From: Streptomyces shenzhenensis
GTDB lineage: Bacteria > Actinomycetota > Actinomycetes > Streptomycetales > Streptomycetaceae
NCBI RefSeq assembly: GCF_003688995.1
Contig: NZ_PENI01000032.1
Location: forward strand, 1-64,000
Reading direction: 5' to 3'
DNA: 64,000 bases
Each line of letters begins with the position of its first letter. Position 1 is the stretch's first letter. Under the pieces are notes generated by a model. The model saw only the letters and a list, made by a program, of their open reading frames with translations. It had not been told where the DNA came from and searched no databases. The translations under genes and the position numbers were made by a program. This document shows, piece after piece, positions 33,077 through 41,774 of this stretch.

Positions 33077-34045
33077 TCAGGCGATGAAGCCGTACTGGTG
33101 CAGCAGCCGGACGGCATGCTCGCGGTCGTCGGCGATCCGGAAGATTTCCTCGGGCATCAGGCGCGGCTTGCGGGACACCCGGTAGCGCTGGCCCTGGACC
33201 TTCTGGAAGTCACGCAGGCGGATGCCGGCGAAACCGCGGCGGGTGACGCCCTCGGTGGTGATCTGCAGCTTGCGTCCGTAGACCGTGGCGGACTGCATGC
33301 CGCGGCGGGCGTTGACCAGCTGCCCGAGGTCGGCGCCCTCAGCGAGGGCCTTCGCGCCGGCCTCGCCGAACGTCTTCCGTTTCTGCTCCTCGGACATGTC
33401 CGCCACGATCTGCTTGGGGGAGGGCACGTCGGGGGTGTGGTCGCGGGTGACGGGCTCCATGCCGCACTTGCAGCGCGGGTGCCGCAGGAACGCCTTGTCG
33501 GTCTGGTACTCGTTCCCGGCGAGGATGATGCACCGCGAGCAGGCGCCGGCCTCCACCACGCGGATGTATCCGGTGACGGCGGGGCGGGCGGTCATGCCGA
33601 CGGAGTCCGCGGCCCGGCCGACGTCGGCGACGGCGGTCTGCACGATGGCGTCCAGCAGCGACTGACCCGCGAGCATCGCCTGGACGATCGGGCGCCCTTC
33701 GGTGACCAGGCGCAGCGCCGTCCAGATCGGCGCCCTGAGCACGTCGGCGAGCGGGCGACCCGCCCCGTCGACGCCGGTGAACGCGGCGGGCACGATCCGG
33801 TTCGCGTCCGGCCGGTCCTCGTTCGCCGGCCCCAGCAGCTTGTTCAGCCACGGACTGGTCATCTCCGCGGCTCTCATCTGGCTGGCCACGACCAGGGCGA
33901 GGACGTTGCCGACCAGCCCCATCCAGGACGTGTACAGGTTGTCCCGGTCCACCTGCCTCCACATGCGGTGGGTGGCGAGGGCCGTGGCCAGGGCCAGGCG
34001 CCGCCGCGCCTCCATGTGCGCGACCGCCTCCGGAGACGCGGTCAC
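33077..34045 (-). CDS. MuF-type minor head protein
   Basis: A 322-residue protein after the portal gene. The C-terminal half has the Cys/His cluster AGACSRCIILAGNEYQTD, then HPRCKCGMEPV, seen in phage minor head/MuF-like proteins. The N-terminal half is helical. GTG overlaps the portal stop by four bases. Confidence 0.82.
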   Translation of the reverse strand: MTASPEAVAHMEARRRLALATALATHRMWRQVDRDNLYTSWMGLVGNVLALVVASQMRAAEMTSPWLNKLLGPANEDRPDANRIVPAAFTGVDGAGRPLADVLRAPIWTALRLVTEGRPIVQAMLAGQSLLDAIVQTAVADVGRAADSVGMTARPAVTGYIRVVEAGACSRCIILAGNEYQTDKAFLRHPRCKCGMEPVTRDHTPDVPSPKQIVADMSEEQKRKTFGEAGAKALAEGADLGQLVNARRGMQSATVYGRKLQITTEGVTRRGFAGIRLRDFQKVQGQRYRVSRKPRLMPEEIFRIADDREHAVRLLHQYGFIA

Positions 34046-35538
34046 GCCGCCGTCACCTCGGCCTCGTCCGGCTCGGGCTCCTCGCCGCCGTCGGGCGGTA
34101 CGTTTCCGGCCTGCGGCACGGCGCCGGCCATCTGCCGCGTCAGCTCCGCGACCGGGTCCATGTCCAGTTCCTCGGCGCGCATGGCGATGACGTCGGCGAC
34201 CTCGGTCGGGGTGAGCCCGTACCGCAGGGCCAGCCACTTGAAGGGGAAGCCGAGTTGCTTCAGCTTCAGCAGTGCGTCGGCCATCTGCGCGTGGGAGCGG
34301 GACTCGGTGTCCGCCCACAGCACCCGGCCGGCCCGCATCGCCTCGGCCTTGGCGTCCTGCCCCGTGGCCAGAGCGATCAGCCGGGCCATCTCCCGCAGGC
34401 CCTGCCCGGACCAGATCTCCTTCTCCTCAGTGCGCTTGACCAGGCCGGTCTCGGCGGCGAGGAGAGCGCCCTCGGCAAGGTTGGCCATCTTCCCGACGAG
34501 GTAGTGCTGCGGGGTGCGGGTCTGCGCAGCGACGTGTCCGACGGCGACTTCGATCAGGCCGGTGTACATGGCCAGGTTCGCGGCCTGCCACTCGCCGATC
34601 CGGACGTCCTTGCCGTTGAACATCATCACGCGGTCGACGGCGAACTTCTCGATGTCGACCGGGATGGTGCCGACGACCTCGCCCTTCTCGTTCAGCTTTG
34701 GGATCACCGGGCGCTCGGCGCCCATGATGACCCGCTGCGGGAACGAGGCGTAGTCGGAGGCCGTGAACAGCTGCGCCCACAGCAGGTTGATCGCGTCCTG
34801 CATGGCGATCACGCCGCGGATGTCGCTGATCGGGTCGGCCGCCAGCATCGGCTTGTTCGGCAGCTCCACCATCGGCACGACGCCCATGGGGTTGGGCTGC
34901 GGGTTCGGCTCGTCGGCGAACTCCCGCGGCCGCCACCTCTTCAGCTCCTCGTCCACGTCGACCATCTGCGGGGACTTGTTCTCCCCGGTGGTCATGTGCG
35001 GCCGACAGAACTTCCACACCTCGCCGGGCAGGTACAGAGTGGCGTAGTCCTGGCCACCGTCCTGCCACCGCTTCAGCGCGGCCCGCCGCTTCCTGCGCGA
35101 GCCCGGCTCGTAGGCGATGATGCACTGCGAGGCGTCCTCGAAGGTCACGACCGGCATGTCCGGCTCGTCGGGGTCGCCCCACACCAGCACGAAACAGCGG
35201 GCGTTGATCACCGAGCCGAGGAAGCCGAGCTGGCTGTCCGCGTCCAGGCCGTTGACCTGCCACACCTTCCACAGGTCCTTGTCGGCCTCCATCTCCCCGG
35301 CGGCCTGGAACCCGGTCACCGTCATCCGCTCCACCGGGGAGTCGGCAACGACCTGGGTCCAGTTGTCCGAGAACTCCGTGTACCGCCCGCCGTGGAACTT
35401 CGCGAACTCCTTCGACGCGAACTTCAGCGGGTGATCGCCCCGGTAGTAGTCGTTGTGCCGGGTGATGTCGCCACTGCGCATCATCAACTCGGCCTCCAGC
35501 AGTGCCACAAGCTGGAGGGCCTGCGCCTCGGTAGCCAT
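34042..35538 (-). CDS. Portal protein (SPP1 gp6 type)
   Basis: A 498-residue protein with YYRGDHPLKFASKEFAKF, VVADSPVERMTVTGF, NPMGVVPMVELPNKP and SDYASFPQRVIMG, the family pattern of SPP1-gp6 portals. It forms the dodecameric DNA channel at one capsid vertex. ATG 35,538 has GGAGGG just upstream; a longer TTG read to 35,553 has none. Confidence 0.92.
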   Translation of the reverse strand: MATEAQALQLVALLEAELMMRSGDITRHNDYYRGDHPLKFASKEFAKFHGGRYTEFSDNWTQVVADSPVERMTVTGFQAAGEMEADKDLWKVWQVNGLDADSQLGFLGSVINARCFVLVWGDPDEPDMPVVTFEDASQCIIAYEPGSRRKRRAALKRWQDGGQDYATLYLPGEVWKFCRPHMTTGENKSPQMVDVDEELKRWRPREFADEPNPQPNPMGVVPMVELPNKPMLAADPISDIRGVIAMQDAINLLWAQLFTASDYASFPQRVIMGAERPVIPKLNEKGEVVGTIPVDIEKFAVDRVMMFNGKDVRIGEWQAANLAMYTGLIEVAVGHVAAQTRTPQHYLVGKMANLAEGALLAAETGLVKRTEEKEIWSGQGLREMARLIALATGQDAKAEAMRAGRVLWADTESRSHAQMADALLKLKQLGFPFKWLALRYGLTPTEVADVIAMRAEELDMDPVAELTRQMAGAVPQAGNVPPDGGEEPEPDEAEVTAA

Positions 35539-35549
35539 CCGCCCTCCTC

Positions 35550-37184
35550 TCAACTGCCGTAGTAGAAGGACTGCTGCCGCTCGGCCAGGCCGGCCGCGAT
35601 GACGTCGCCGAGCGCCTCATGCGCCAGCACGCTGGGGATAGTGGCGTCGATCTTCTGCGAGGGGCTCGCCTTGCGGAGCACGTACCGGTCCATCGGGCGC
35701 GCGGCCGCACGCGTATTGGCGATGTGGTCCGCGGTGATCGGGCAGCCGTCGTGCGAGAACGCAGCGCCCTCGCTGTTGCGCTTGACCACATCCGTCTTCA
35801 GCCGCTCGCATGCGGAGTGCATCTGGATGATGCGGCGGGTGTGCCAGCGGATCACGCGCTCCTCGCCGTACAGATCCACCCACTCGTCGATCTCCGTCTC
35901 CCAGTACGGCGGATCGGCGTACAGCCGGACCACGTCGTACCGGTGCATCAGCTGCGACATGGCTGCCCGCACTTCTGCGCGCGGGACCTGCCCGCCGAAG
36001 TCCGCCGGGTTCCAGATCGTCGGCTCGTCGTTCTCCCCGTAGACCGGGGTGAACTGGTAGCCGTCCATCGTCTCGGCACGGATCGCCGTCCAGTCGTCGA
36101 CGTCACTGCCGTCGAAACCGAGGACGATCCGCGTCATCGGCCGCACCCTGCGCGGGTCGGTCTTGCCCGCCCACTTCGCCGGGTCCAGCCAGGCCGCCGT
36201 GCCCGCCACGCACCGGTTCCCGAAGAACCGCTCGGCCTGCGCCGGGTCCTTCTCCATGATCTCCGCCGTCTCGGCCTCGATCGCGTCCAGGTCCACGTGC
36301 GACGACCCCGCGTAGACGACGGCATGGATCTTCCGACGGTCCCGCTTGTTGCTGTACGACAGCGACTTGGGCGCCTCGGGGTGGTACTTGAAGATGTCCC
36401 GGGCCTTGGCCTCGTGCGTGGTCTGTGCGACCGAGTTCTCGGACGGGTCCCACGCGTTCGTCGTCTCCATCGACCGGCCGCCCATGCCGGCCGCGCCCCG
36501 GCGCTGTGTCTCCGCCGTCCGCCGCAGCTTGTTCGCCGTGGTGTACAGGCCCGTCTCGTCCTGCATCGCGAAGATGATCGGGTTACCCAGCCGGGACTGA
36601 GCCGACGACGTGACCACGTCGATACGGCCGTCGTCCCCGACCCGGGTGAACTCCTCGCCCACCGTCATGATCCCGGACAGCGGGCCGCGCTTCACCATCG
36701 ACTGCAACGGCCGGTAGACGTTGGCGACCTGGTCCTCGGACGTCGCGGTCAGCTGGATCAACGGGGTGGGCCACGGCGTACCCATGGGGTCGCCCGGCTC
36801 GTACTCGTACCACCAGCCGCACCCGCAGCCGTGGTCCGAACACCGGTACCGTTCACCTCCGCGCGCCCACCCGTCGAACACGACCGGGCCGGCCGCCTCG
36901 GCAAGCACGATCGTCGCCGACCACGGACCCTTGCCCGTCTTCTGCGGCGCCACCACCTGCGAGCGCCGGTAGTGGAACGCCGGCGCCAGCTGGCCCGCTT
37001 CCGCCCCGGGCCGGACGCGGTAGTGGTTGGCCGTGCACCACAGCTGCCACGGGTACAGCTCCATGTCCTCGCCCGCACGGAAGCCGTCCGGGATAGGGCA
37101 GTGGTGTTCGATCCAGTCGGGGACGATCCACATGGTGGGGAAGTCGACGACGAACTCGGGCCCGGCGTCAGGCCCCTTCGCCAT
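35550..37184 (-). CDS. Terminase large subunit
   Basis: A 544-residue packaging motor. The ATPase has a Walker A-like VVAPQKTGKGPWSA (near residue 78), Walker B NPIIFAMQDETGLY (near 210) and a coupling TTNAWDP. The nuclease domain shows IVLGFDGSDVDDWTA and VVRLYADPPYWETEID acidic clusters. A Cys/His insert (YRCSDHGCGCGWWYEYE) sits between the Walker motifs. It overlaps the small subunit gene by 17 bases. Confidence 0.92.
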   Translation of the reverse strand: MAKGPDAGPEFVVDFPTMWIVPDWIEHHCPIPDGFRAGEDMELYPWQLWCTANHYRVRPGAEAGQLAPAFHYRRSQVVAPQKTGKGPWSATIVLAEAAGPVVFDGWARGGERYRCSDHGCGCGWWYEYEPGDPMGTPWPTPLIQLTATSEDQVANVYRPLQSMVKRGPLSGIMTVGEEFTRVGDDGRIDVVTSSAQSRLGNPIIFAMQDETGLYTTANKLRRTAETQRRGAAGMGGRSMETTNAWDPSENSVAQTTHEAKARDIFKYHPEAPKSLSYSNKRDRRKIHAVVYAGSSHVDLDAIEAETAEIMEKDPAQAERFFGNRCVAGTAAWLDPAKWAGKTDPRRVRPMTRIVLGFDGSDVDDWTAIRAETMDGYQFTPVYGENDEPTIWNPADFGGQVPRAEVRAAMSQLMHRYDVVRLYADPPYWETEIDEWVDLYGEERVIRWHTRRIIQMHSACERLKTDVVKRNSEGAAFSHDGCPITADHIANTRAAARPMDRYVLRKASPSQKIDATIPSVLAHEALGDVIAAGLAERQQSFYYGS

Positions 37185-37650
37185 TGGGCACGACCTTCAG
37201 CCGGTCACGGGCGCTCGGCCGGCGCGGCGCCGGCTCCGTGCCTGCGGTGACCGTCTCCTCCTCGGCCTCGGAGGCTGGGGCGACCTTCCAGCGGTTGCGG
37301 TTCATGCCCGCCACGCTCAGCCCCAGGCTGTCCAGGTAGGACCGCACCATCTTCTTCACGTCGACGCGGCCGTCAGCGCGCTCGGCCTCGGCCAGCGTCC
37401 GGACGAACAGCGCCACCTCCAGCTCCTGGCCCATGTCCTCCCACGCCACGGCCTGAGGCTTCGCCCACTGGCCATCCCACAGATCCAGCTCACGCTCCGA
37501 GGCTGTCGTCAGCGGCCACTCAGGCGCCGGCCTGCCGCGGCCCTCGGCGGGCAGCGTCCGCCAGCCTCCCTTGTCGGCCGCCTTCGAGCTGCGCAGGGAC
37601 CGCGGGTCCGGCGCCGGTCCGGAGACCGCGCGCGCTCCTCCACGAGGCAT
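37168..37650 (-). CDS. Terminase small subunit
   Basis: A 160-residue protein directly before the large subunit. An Arg/Pro-rich N-terminus is followed by a helical core (WDGQWAKPQAVAWEDMGQELEVALFV, VDVKKMVRSYLDSLGLS, GMNRNRWKV), as in P27-type small terminases that recognise the packaging site. ATG at 37,650 is ten bases after GGAGG. Confidence 0.8.
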   Translation of the reverse strand: MPRGGARAVSGPAPDPRSLRSSKAADKGGWRTLPAEGRGRPAPEWPLTTASERELDLWDGQWAKPQAVAWEDMGQELEVALFVRTLAEAERADGRVDVKKMVRSYLDSLGLSVAGMNRNRWKVAPASEAEEETVTAGTEPAPRRPSARDRLKVVPNGEGA

Positions 37651-37809
37651 GTTGATCACTCCTCCACGCTGCGTTGCGCAGCCCGAATGCCGTCACCTTG
37701 CGTGATGGCGGTGGACCCTCTGAACCCGTCGCACCTCCGAGCGCCCTCCCCCGCGCTGTTCACCCCCTGGCCGGTTGGGGGTCACCCCCCTGGGTCCGGT
37801 GACCGTGCG

Positions 37810-38166
37810 TCACGTTCCCCATGTCTCGCGCGCTGTCTTGCGCGAGTGATGCCGTTTGCTCATGGCTTGCCAGTTGGTTGGGTCGAAGCCTCGGGGGCCG
37901 AGGGGGCCGAGTCCGTCGATGTGGTCGACCTCGGTTGCGAGGTCGCGCTGTAGCTGGGGCTTGGTACTGCACTCGTCGCACTCGCAGTAGGGGTGCGTCT
38001 GCAGGTACTCGGCGCTGGCGTTGCGCCAGCGTGTGTTGTAGCCCCTCGTGTTGGGGTGTGGTCTGGCTGCCCTGGCCTTGGTCTGGCAGGGGGGACATCT
38101 GCCCCCGGGGGTGAGGGTGGGGCATCCAGGGGTTGGACAGACCTGCATGGCCTTACGCGCAGGCAT
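37810..38166 (-). CDS. HNH endonuclease
   Basis: A 118-residue nuclease. Zinc Cys pairs (CPTPGC, CPPC and CECDEC) surround an HNH core: ATEVDHIDGLG, FDPTNWQAMSKRHHSRKT. Phage HNH proteins of this type sit immediately before the terminase genes and assist cleavage of concatemers at the packaging site, which is the likely role. Confidence 0.88.
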   Translation of the reverse strand: MPARKAMQVCPTPGCPTLTPGGRCPPCQTKARAARPHPNTRGYNTRWRNASAEYLQTHPYCECDECSTKPQLQRDLATEVDHIDGLGPLGPRGFDPTNWQAMSKRHHSRKTARETWGT

Positions 38167-38168
38167 GC

Positions 38169-38711
38169 TCAGCTCGACTTGATCAGGTAGTCGATCACCT
38201 TGTTCAGGTTGGTCATGGCCTCGCTCAGCGCTACTTCCTCCTGGGCGAGGATGGCGCGGGCCTGGGCGACGTCGGCCTGCCGCGCGTACACGAGGGTCTG
38301 CGCGGTCCTGAGTTCTTCGGCAGCATGCGCTCGAAGACGGTGGTCTGAGTGGCCCGTCGTGCTGGCCTCGGCGGCGAGAGTCTCCTTGACCTGCTGCATG
38401 GTGTTCCTGAGGGCCAGCACCTGGTTGACGAATTCGGGCCCGTACACGGCAGCCTGCCGGATGAGGGGATCGTCGTGGAGCCGGAAGGTGCTGCGCGTAG
38501 CCTCGGTCACGGTGCCCTCCTGGCGTGCGAGGGCCTGGGCGACGTCGGCGTGCGCGCGGTACTGCGAGGCTGCCTCGGCCTTGGGGATGAAGCCGGTGTT
38601 GAATCCGCAGGGGCAGACGACGCATGCGCGGCCGGTGGTCTGGTACTGGGCCCAACCGTCGTCGGGCTCCTTCTCCTGGAGTTCAGCGACGATGAGCAGG
38701 CGGTGCAGCAT
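38169..38711 (-). CDS. 180-residue phage protein with one Cys cluster and a helical tail
   Basis: N-terminal ACVVCPCGFNTGFIPKAEAASQ gives three closely spaced Cys, like a treble-clef fragment. The rest is long charged helices (VNQVLALRNTMQQVKETLAAE, VAQARAILAQEEVALSEAM). No family recognised. AGGAGA before the ATG; two bases separate it from the HNH gene. Confidence 0.6.
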   Translation of the reverse strand: MLHRLLIVAELQEKEPDDGWAQYQTTGRACVVCPCGFNTGFIPKAEAASQYRAHADVAQALARQEGTVTEATRSTFRLHDDPLIRQAAVYGPEFVNQVLALRNTMQQVKETLAAEASTTGHSDHRLRAHAAEELRTAQTLVYARQADVAQARAILAQEEVALSEAMTNLNKVIDYLIKSS

Positions 38712-38720
38712 GGTGCTCTC

Positions 38721-38933
38721 CTATGCGAACGGGATCTGCACGGTGATGAGCGCCGGTCCGTTGCCGACCTTGACCTTGCGTCCCTCAGCGTCTTGGGCCA
38801 GCAGGCCCACCGTGAGACCGTCCATGCAGTCCAGCTCGATGCTTCTCACGGAGCCGAGCAGGCCGAGCACAGCCAGGGCTGCGCGAGCCTGCTCGTGCGT
38901 GATGCTCTCGGGGAGGTCGGGCAGCTCGATCAC
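38721..38933 (-). CDS. 70-residue phage protein
   Basis: IELPDLPESITHEQARAAL, then LGSVRSIELDCMDGLTVGLL: an alpha/beta protein with no recognised domain. GTG preceded by AGGAGGA; leads into the 180-residue gene. Confidence 0.55.
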   Translation of the reverse strand: MIELPDLPESITHEQARAALAVLGLLGSVRSIELDCMDGLTVGLLAQDAEGRKVKVGNGPALITVQIPFA

Positions 38934-38999
38934 GGTGTCCTCCTGGCGTGCGTGAGCCCGGCCGCGCTGGTGCGCGTACCGGGCTCGGAGCTGGGTGTG

Positions 39000-39518
39000 T
39001 CAGAAGTCGGGGCAGAGGTGCTTTCGCACGGCGTCCACGATCTTCTTGCCGGTCTCCTGGGTGTTGATCTCAGGGAAGCGTGTGTCGATGGTGAACCTGC
39101 CGAGGGCCGACTTCGCCAGGCCCTCCGTGTCGTCCGGCGACGACTTGACCGAGCTGCACTGGTTGAGGCCGCGGCTCACAGCCTGGTCGTCCTTGCCGGG
39201 CTTGATGATGCGGGCATCGATGGCGTTCAGTGCGTCGAGGAAAGCCTTGCGGGCTTCGGCGCTCGGCTCGGCCGGGAGGCCGGCGGCTTCGCGGGCCTTG
39301 GCTTTGTCTTCGGCGCTGACGCTCGTCGGCTTGCTCTCCGGCTTCCCGTCGTCTCCTCCGCCTACGACGGCACCGATGATGAGGACGACGACGAACAGGC
39401 CGAGTAAGCCGCCGCACCCGAGGCCGATGACCTTGCCCACGTTGGTCTTCTTCGGTGCCTGTGGCGGCGGCGTGCCGCCCCAACCGGGCTGCTGCGGCTG
39501 GTAGTTCGGTTGGCTCAC
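39000..39518 (-). CDS. Membrane-anchored phage-encoded protein with proline-rich N-terminus
   Basis: A 172-residue protein. A cytoplasmic Pro/Gln-rich start (QPNYQPQQPGWGG) is followed by one membrane helix (VIGLGCGGLLGLFVVVLIIG) and an extracellular domain with two Cys. The layout resembles Streptomyces DUF4190/DUF732-type surface proteins, so it may be a lysogeny-expressed envelope protein, perhaps for superinfection exclusion. That role is a guess. Confidence 0.6.
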   Translation of the reverse strand: MSQPNYQPQQPGWGGTPPPQAPKKTNVGKVIGLGCGGLLGLFVVVLIIGAVVGGGDDGKPESKPTSVSAEDKAKAREAAGLPAEPSAEARKAFLDALNAIDARIIKPGKDDQAVSRGLNQCSSVKSSPDDTEGLAKSALGRFTIDTRFPEINTQETGKKIVDAVRKHLCPDF

Positions 39519-39682
39519 GGTTCCCCCCTGGGATGGTTGGTCTGCGGGGGCATCATGCGCCGTGTAGAGGCCTCGTGTGGGTGGTGTGGCTGTGTTGTGA
39601 CGTTGGGGTCCGCCGCTGGGCGCTGCCGCCTCCCGCAGGGCCGCCTCCAGCCCGTTGCGCCGGGCGGCGGACAGGCACGACG

Positions 39683-39712
39683 AAGCCCCGGCCGGTGGTC
39701 CGGTCCGGGGCT
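39683..39712 (-). terminator. Hairpin terminator in the early-late gap
   Basis: AGCCCCGG and CCGGGGCT arms. It lies 74 bases downstream of the early operon end (39,786) and probably isolates it from the late genes. The gap 39,519-39,785 has no credible gene. Confidence 0.6.
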
Positions 39713-39785
39713 CTGTCGTGCGTCTGTGGTGCCTCGTGTGGGCACAGTTGTGCACAGCGATCGTCACACAGTGTCTGACCTGCGG

Positions 39786-39986
39786 TCAAGCGGCGCCGCG
39801 CTGTTGCCGTTCGGCGGCGAGCGTGGTCACGTCGGCGACGGCGTAGTAGGGGTACCGTTCGGTGCCGCCGGACCGTGTGAGCTTGCCGCGCCAGACGAGG
39901 TTGCGGAGGGCGCCGGCGCTGATGTCGCCGAGGACTTGGCGGGTCTGGGCGGCGGTGAGGTGGCCGGGGCGGATGTGCTGCTCCAT
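39786..39986 (-). CDS. MerR/excisionase-like small DNA-binding protein
   Basis: A 66-residue protein: HLTAAQTRQVLGDISAGALR, then LVWRGKLTRSGGTERYPYYAV, a winged-helix MerR/AlpA-like fold with a tyrosine-rich wing. Possible late-gene activator or accessory recombination factor. GGGGGC precedes the ATG. Confidence 0.6.
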   Translation of the reverse strand: MEQHIRPGHLTAAQTRQVLGDISAGALRNLVWRGKLTRSGGTERYPYYAVADVTTLAAERQQRGAA

Positions 39987-40021
39987 GCCCCCATGATGCG
40001 CCTGTGGCGCCGGGTCTTCTG

Positions 40022-40207
40022 TCAGTTCATCTGGCCTGCGCAAAGGTGCCTGACGTCACGCACGAGTGCGTACAGGGCAACGAGGAAGGTCACACTCCAG
40101 AATGCGATCCAGAGGGCCGACATTCCGGAGCCGATGGACATGGCGAGCACCACGGTGCAGACCAGGACACCGAAGGCCGAGATCAGGGCGCTGATGAGGT
40201 CACTCAT
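40022..40207 (-). CDS. 61-residue two-helix membrane protein
   Basis: ISALISAFGVLVCTVVLAMS and SALWIAFWSVTFLVALYALV are two hydrophobic helices, with a short polar end. Small membrane protein of unknown role, near the end of the early operon. Confidence 0.5.
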   Translation of the reverse strand: MSDLISALISAFGVLVCTVVLAMSIGSGMSALWIAFWSVTFLVALYALVRDVRHLCAGQMN

Positions 40208-40277
40208 ACCGACATCATCCCTGGCGGCCTTCGGTCAGCGGAAGTGACTCAAGCGGATTGTCCTAGGCCGGGGTTGG

Positions 40278-40361
40278 TCAGTGGCCGCAGTGGGGCCGGG
40301 TCCACCAGCCGCACTCGGCGCAGTACTCGTAGCCGAGGACGGCGAGGATGCGTCGGATCAT
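40278..40361 (-). CDS. 27-residue Cys/His micro-protein
   Basis: The peptide reads MIRRILAVLGYEY, then CAECGWW, then TRPHCGH. It has a CxxC and a later HCxH, enough for one zinc site. Its ATG overlaps the upstream TGA (ATGA), exactly the overlap used by nearly every gene in this operon, which is the main evidence that it is real. Confidence 0.55.
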   Translation of the reverse strand: MIRRILAVLGYEYCAECGWWTRPHCGH

Positions 40362-40717
40362 CGGTCGTTCACCCCCGGACTGAGGTGTGTGTGGCTGTAG
40401 TTAGGGCGATCGGGGTCGGCCGTGACGTAGATCAACATCCCCTTCTGGCCTTCGAGAGGGGTTACGCTCACAAGCTCGTGACCTGCGCATTCGCGGCAGG
40501 AGGGACGCTCCTCCCCCGGTGGGGGAGTGGCGGACGAATCGGACATGCGGCGGCGGGCGGACCGCCACAGCGCCACGCCCCCGGCGACGACGACCAGGAG
40601 GACGCCTGCGGCCTCGTCGACCGCGAACGCGACCCCGACGACGGCCCCGCCGAGGACGACCAGGACGCACGCCCCGGCCGCCCCCGACCGCGCCTCGGGC
40701 TCTTCCACGGCCGCCAT
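40358..40717 (-). CDS. 119-residue membrane protein with CxxC tail
   Basis: Two hydrophobic helices (ACVLVVLGGAVVGVAFAVD, AAGVLLVVVAGGVALW) are followed by a soluble tail with PSCRECAGHELVSVTPL. Start overlaps the previous stop (TGATG). Function unknown. Confidence 0.6.
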   Translation of the reverse strand: MAAVEEPEARSGAAGACVLVVLGGAVVGVAFAVDEAAGVLLVVVAGGVALWRSARRRMSDSSATPPPGEERPSCRECAGHELVSVTPLEGQKGMLIYVTADPDRPNYSHTHLSPGVNDR

Positions 40718-41223
40718 CACAGAACCCCGAACACGCGGTCGCCGAGCCAGTTCACGGCCAGCGCGAGCGGCGCCGCGGCGAACCCGGCGATCCCCGCCGA
40801 GGTGCCGAGGCACACACCGCACCAGGCGCCGCGCTTGATGTCGGCGCCGTACCGGGACTTCTTCACCGCGGCCACGAGCGCGGCCGTGAGGATGAGGACG
40901 ATGGCGCCGCCGGGCTGGGTGAGCGGCAGGTAGCCGGTCCCGCTCGCGCGGGTGCCGGCCTGCCCGCCGATGCCCCACACGAGGGCGACGTCGCCGAGCC
41001 AGTTGCTGATCCACAGGGCTGTGCGGGCTGCCCAGCCGATCAGTCCGCCGACGCCGAGGATCGTCAGGCAGCCGTAGGCCCACGCGATCAGGAACGGGCC
41101 GAGGTCGGCGGCGTAGTGGAGGGGGTTGCCGCGCAGGCTCTTGTGGCCGGGCCACCACTCGACCAGGTGGTAGATGAGGATGCAGATTCCGACGGTGCAA
41201 CCGCCGATGGTCACGAAGGTCAC
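40717..41223 (-). CDS. 168-residue multi-helix membrane protein
   Basis: About four hydrophobic segments (FVTIGGCTVGICILIYHL, PFLIAWAYGCLTILGVGGL, AIVLILTAALVAAV, AGIAGFAAAPLALAV) connected by polar loops. Resembles small membrane proteins of actinobacterial mobile elements; role unknown. Confidence 0.6.
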   Translation of the reverse strand: MTFVTIGGCTVGICILIYHLVEWWPGHKSLRGNPLHYAADLGPFLIAWAYGCLTILGVGGLIGWAARTALWISNWLGDVALVWGIGGQAGTRASGTGYLPLTQPGGAIVLILTAALVAAVKKSRYGADIKRGAWCGVCLGTSAGIAGFAAAPLALAVNWLGDRVFGVL

Positions 41224-41232
41224 AGGGGGTCC

Positions 41233-41379
41233 TCAGCGGAGTACAGCGACCGCGAGCGCGGCGCAGGTGAGTACAAAGGCGCACGTCCCGGTGATCGGGG
41301 GGACGGTGCGGAGGTCGACCAGGGCGAGGCCGAGCAGGGCCGCGAGGGCGGCGAGCGCGAACACGGCGGCGAGGATCAC
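41233..41379 (-). CDS. 48-residue membrane micro-protein
   Basis: VILAAVFALAALAALLGLAL, a short polar loop (VDLRTVPPITG) and CAFVLTCAALAVAVLR form two membrane helices. GTG overlaps the previous TGA by four bases. It sits in a run of small membrane genes. Confidence 0.5.
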   Translation of the reverse strand: MILAAVFALAALAALLGLALVDLRTVPPITGTCAFVLTCAALAVAVLR

Positions 41380-41774
41380 GAGCCGTCTCGCGGCTGCTGT
41401 CGTACCGATGACGGACCGGTCGGGTGTCGTGTCGGACGCGCCGGTCGGACCGTCTGGCGCGGTGGTGTGACGGTCGGACGCGGCGTCGGACGCTCGGTAT
41501 ACGGCGTGGGGACGGTCGTCTGCACGGTGCCGGGTGCGGGCTCCTGGCCTGCGTCATACCGGTCAACCCAGTAGCGGGTGATCGTCGGACGGACCCCGTC
41601 CGGGCAGCGTCCGGTCGCCCATGCGGCCCGGTAGGTGCCGGCCACGATCGCGACCGCGGTACGCACGGCGTCGGACACCGTCATACCGGTGCGGAGCATG
41701 GTCTCCAGGTCGTCATACAGCTGCGCGTCGACCTTGACGGAGGCGGCCTTGCCGATGGGGGGAGGCGTGCTCAC
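41376..41774 (-). CDS. 132-residue protein with ribbon-helix-helix-like N-terminus
   Basis: AASVKVDAQLYDDLETML then TGMTVSDAVRTAVAIVAGTY has the beta-strand/two-helix spacing of a ribbon-helix-helix DNA-binding domain. A Thr/Pro/Arg-rich disordered tail follows. Possible early regulator or plasmid-type partition accessory. Confidence 0.55.
   Translation of the reverse strand: MSTPPPIGKAASVKVDAQLYDDLETMLRTGMTVSDAVRTAVAIVAGTYRAAWATGRCPDGVRPTITRYWVDRYDAGQEPAPGTVQTTVPTPYTERPTPRPTVTPPRQTVRPARPTRHPTGPSSVRQQPRDGS

Noticed and set aside
39553..39789. 78-residue minus ORF in the early-late gap
   Set aside because: A TTG start without ribosome site, and a terminator hairpin inside it; no domain.
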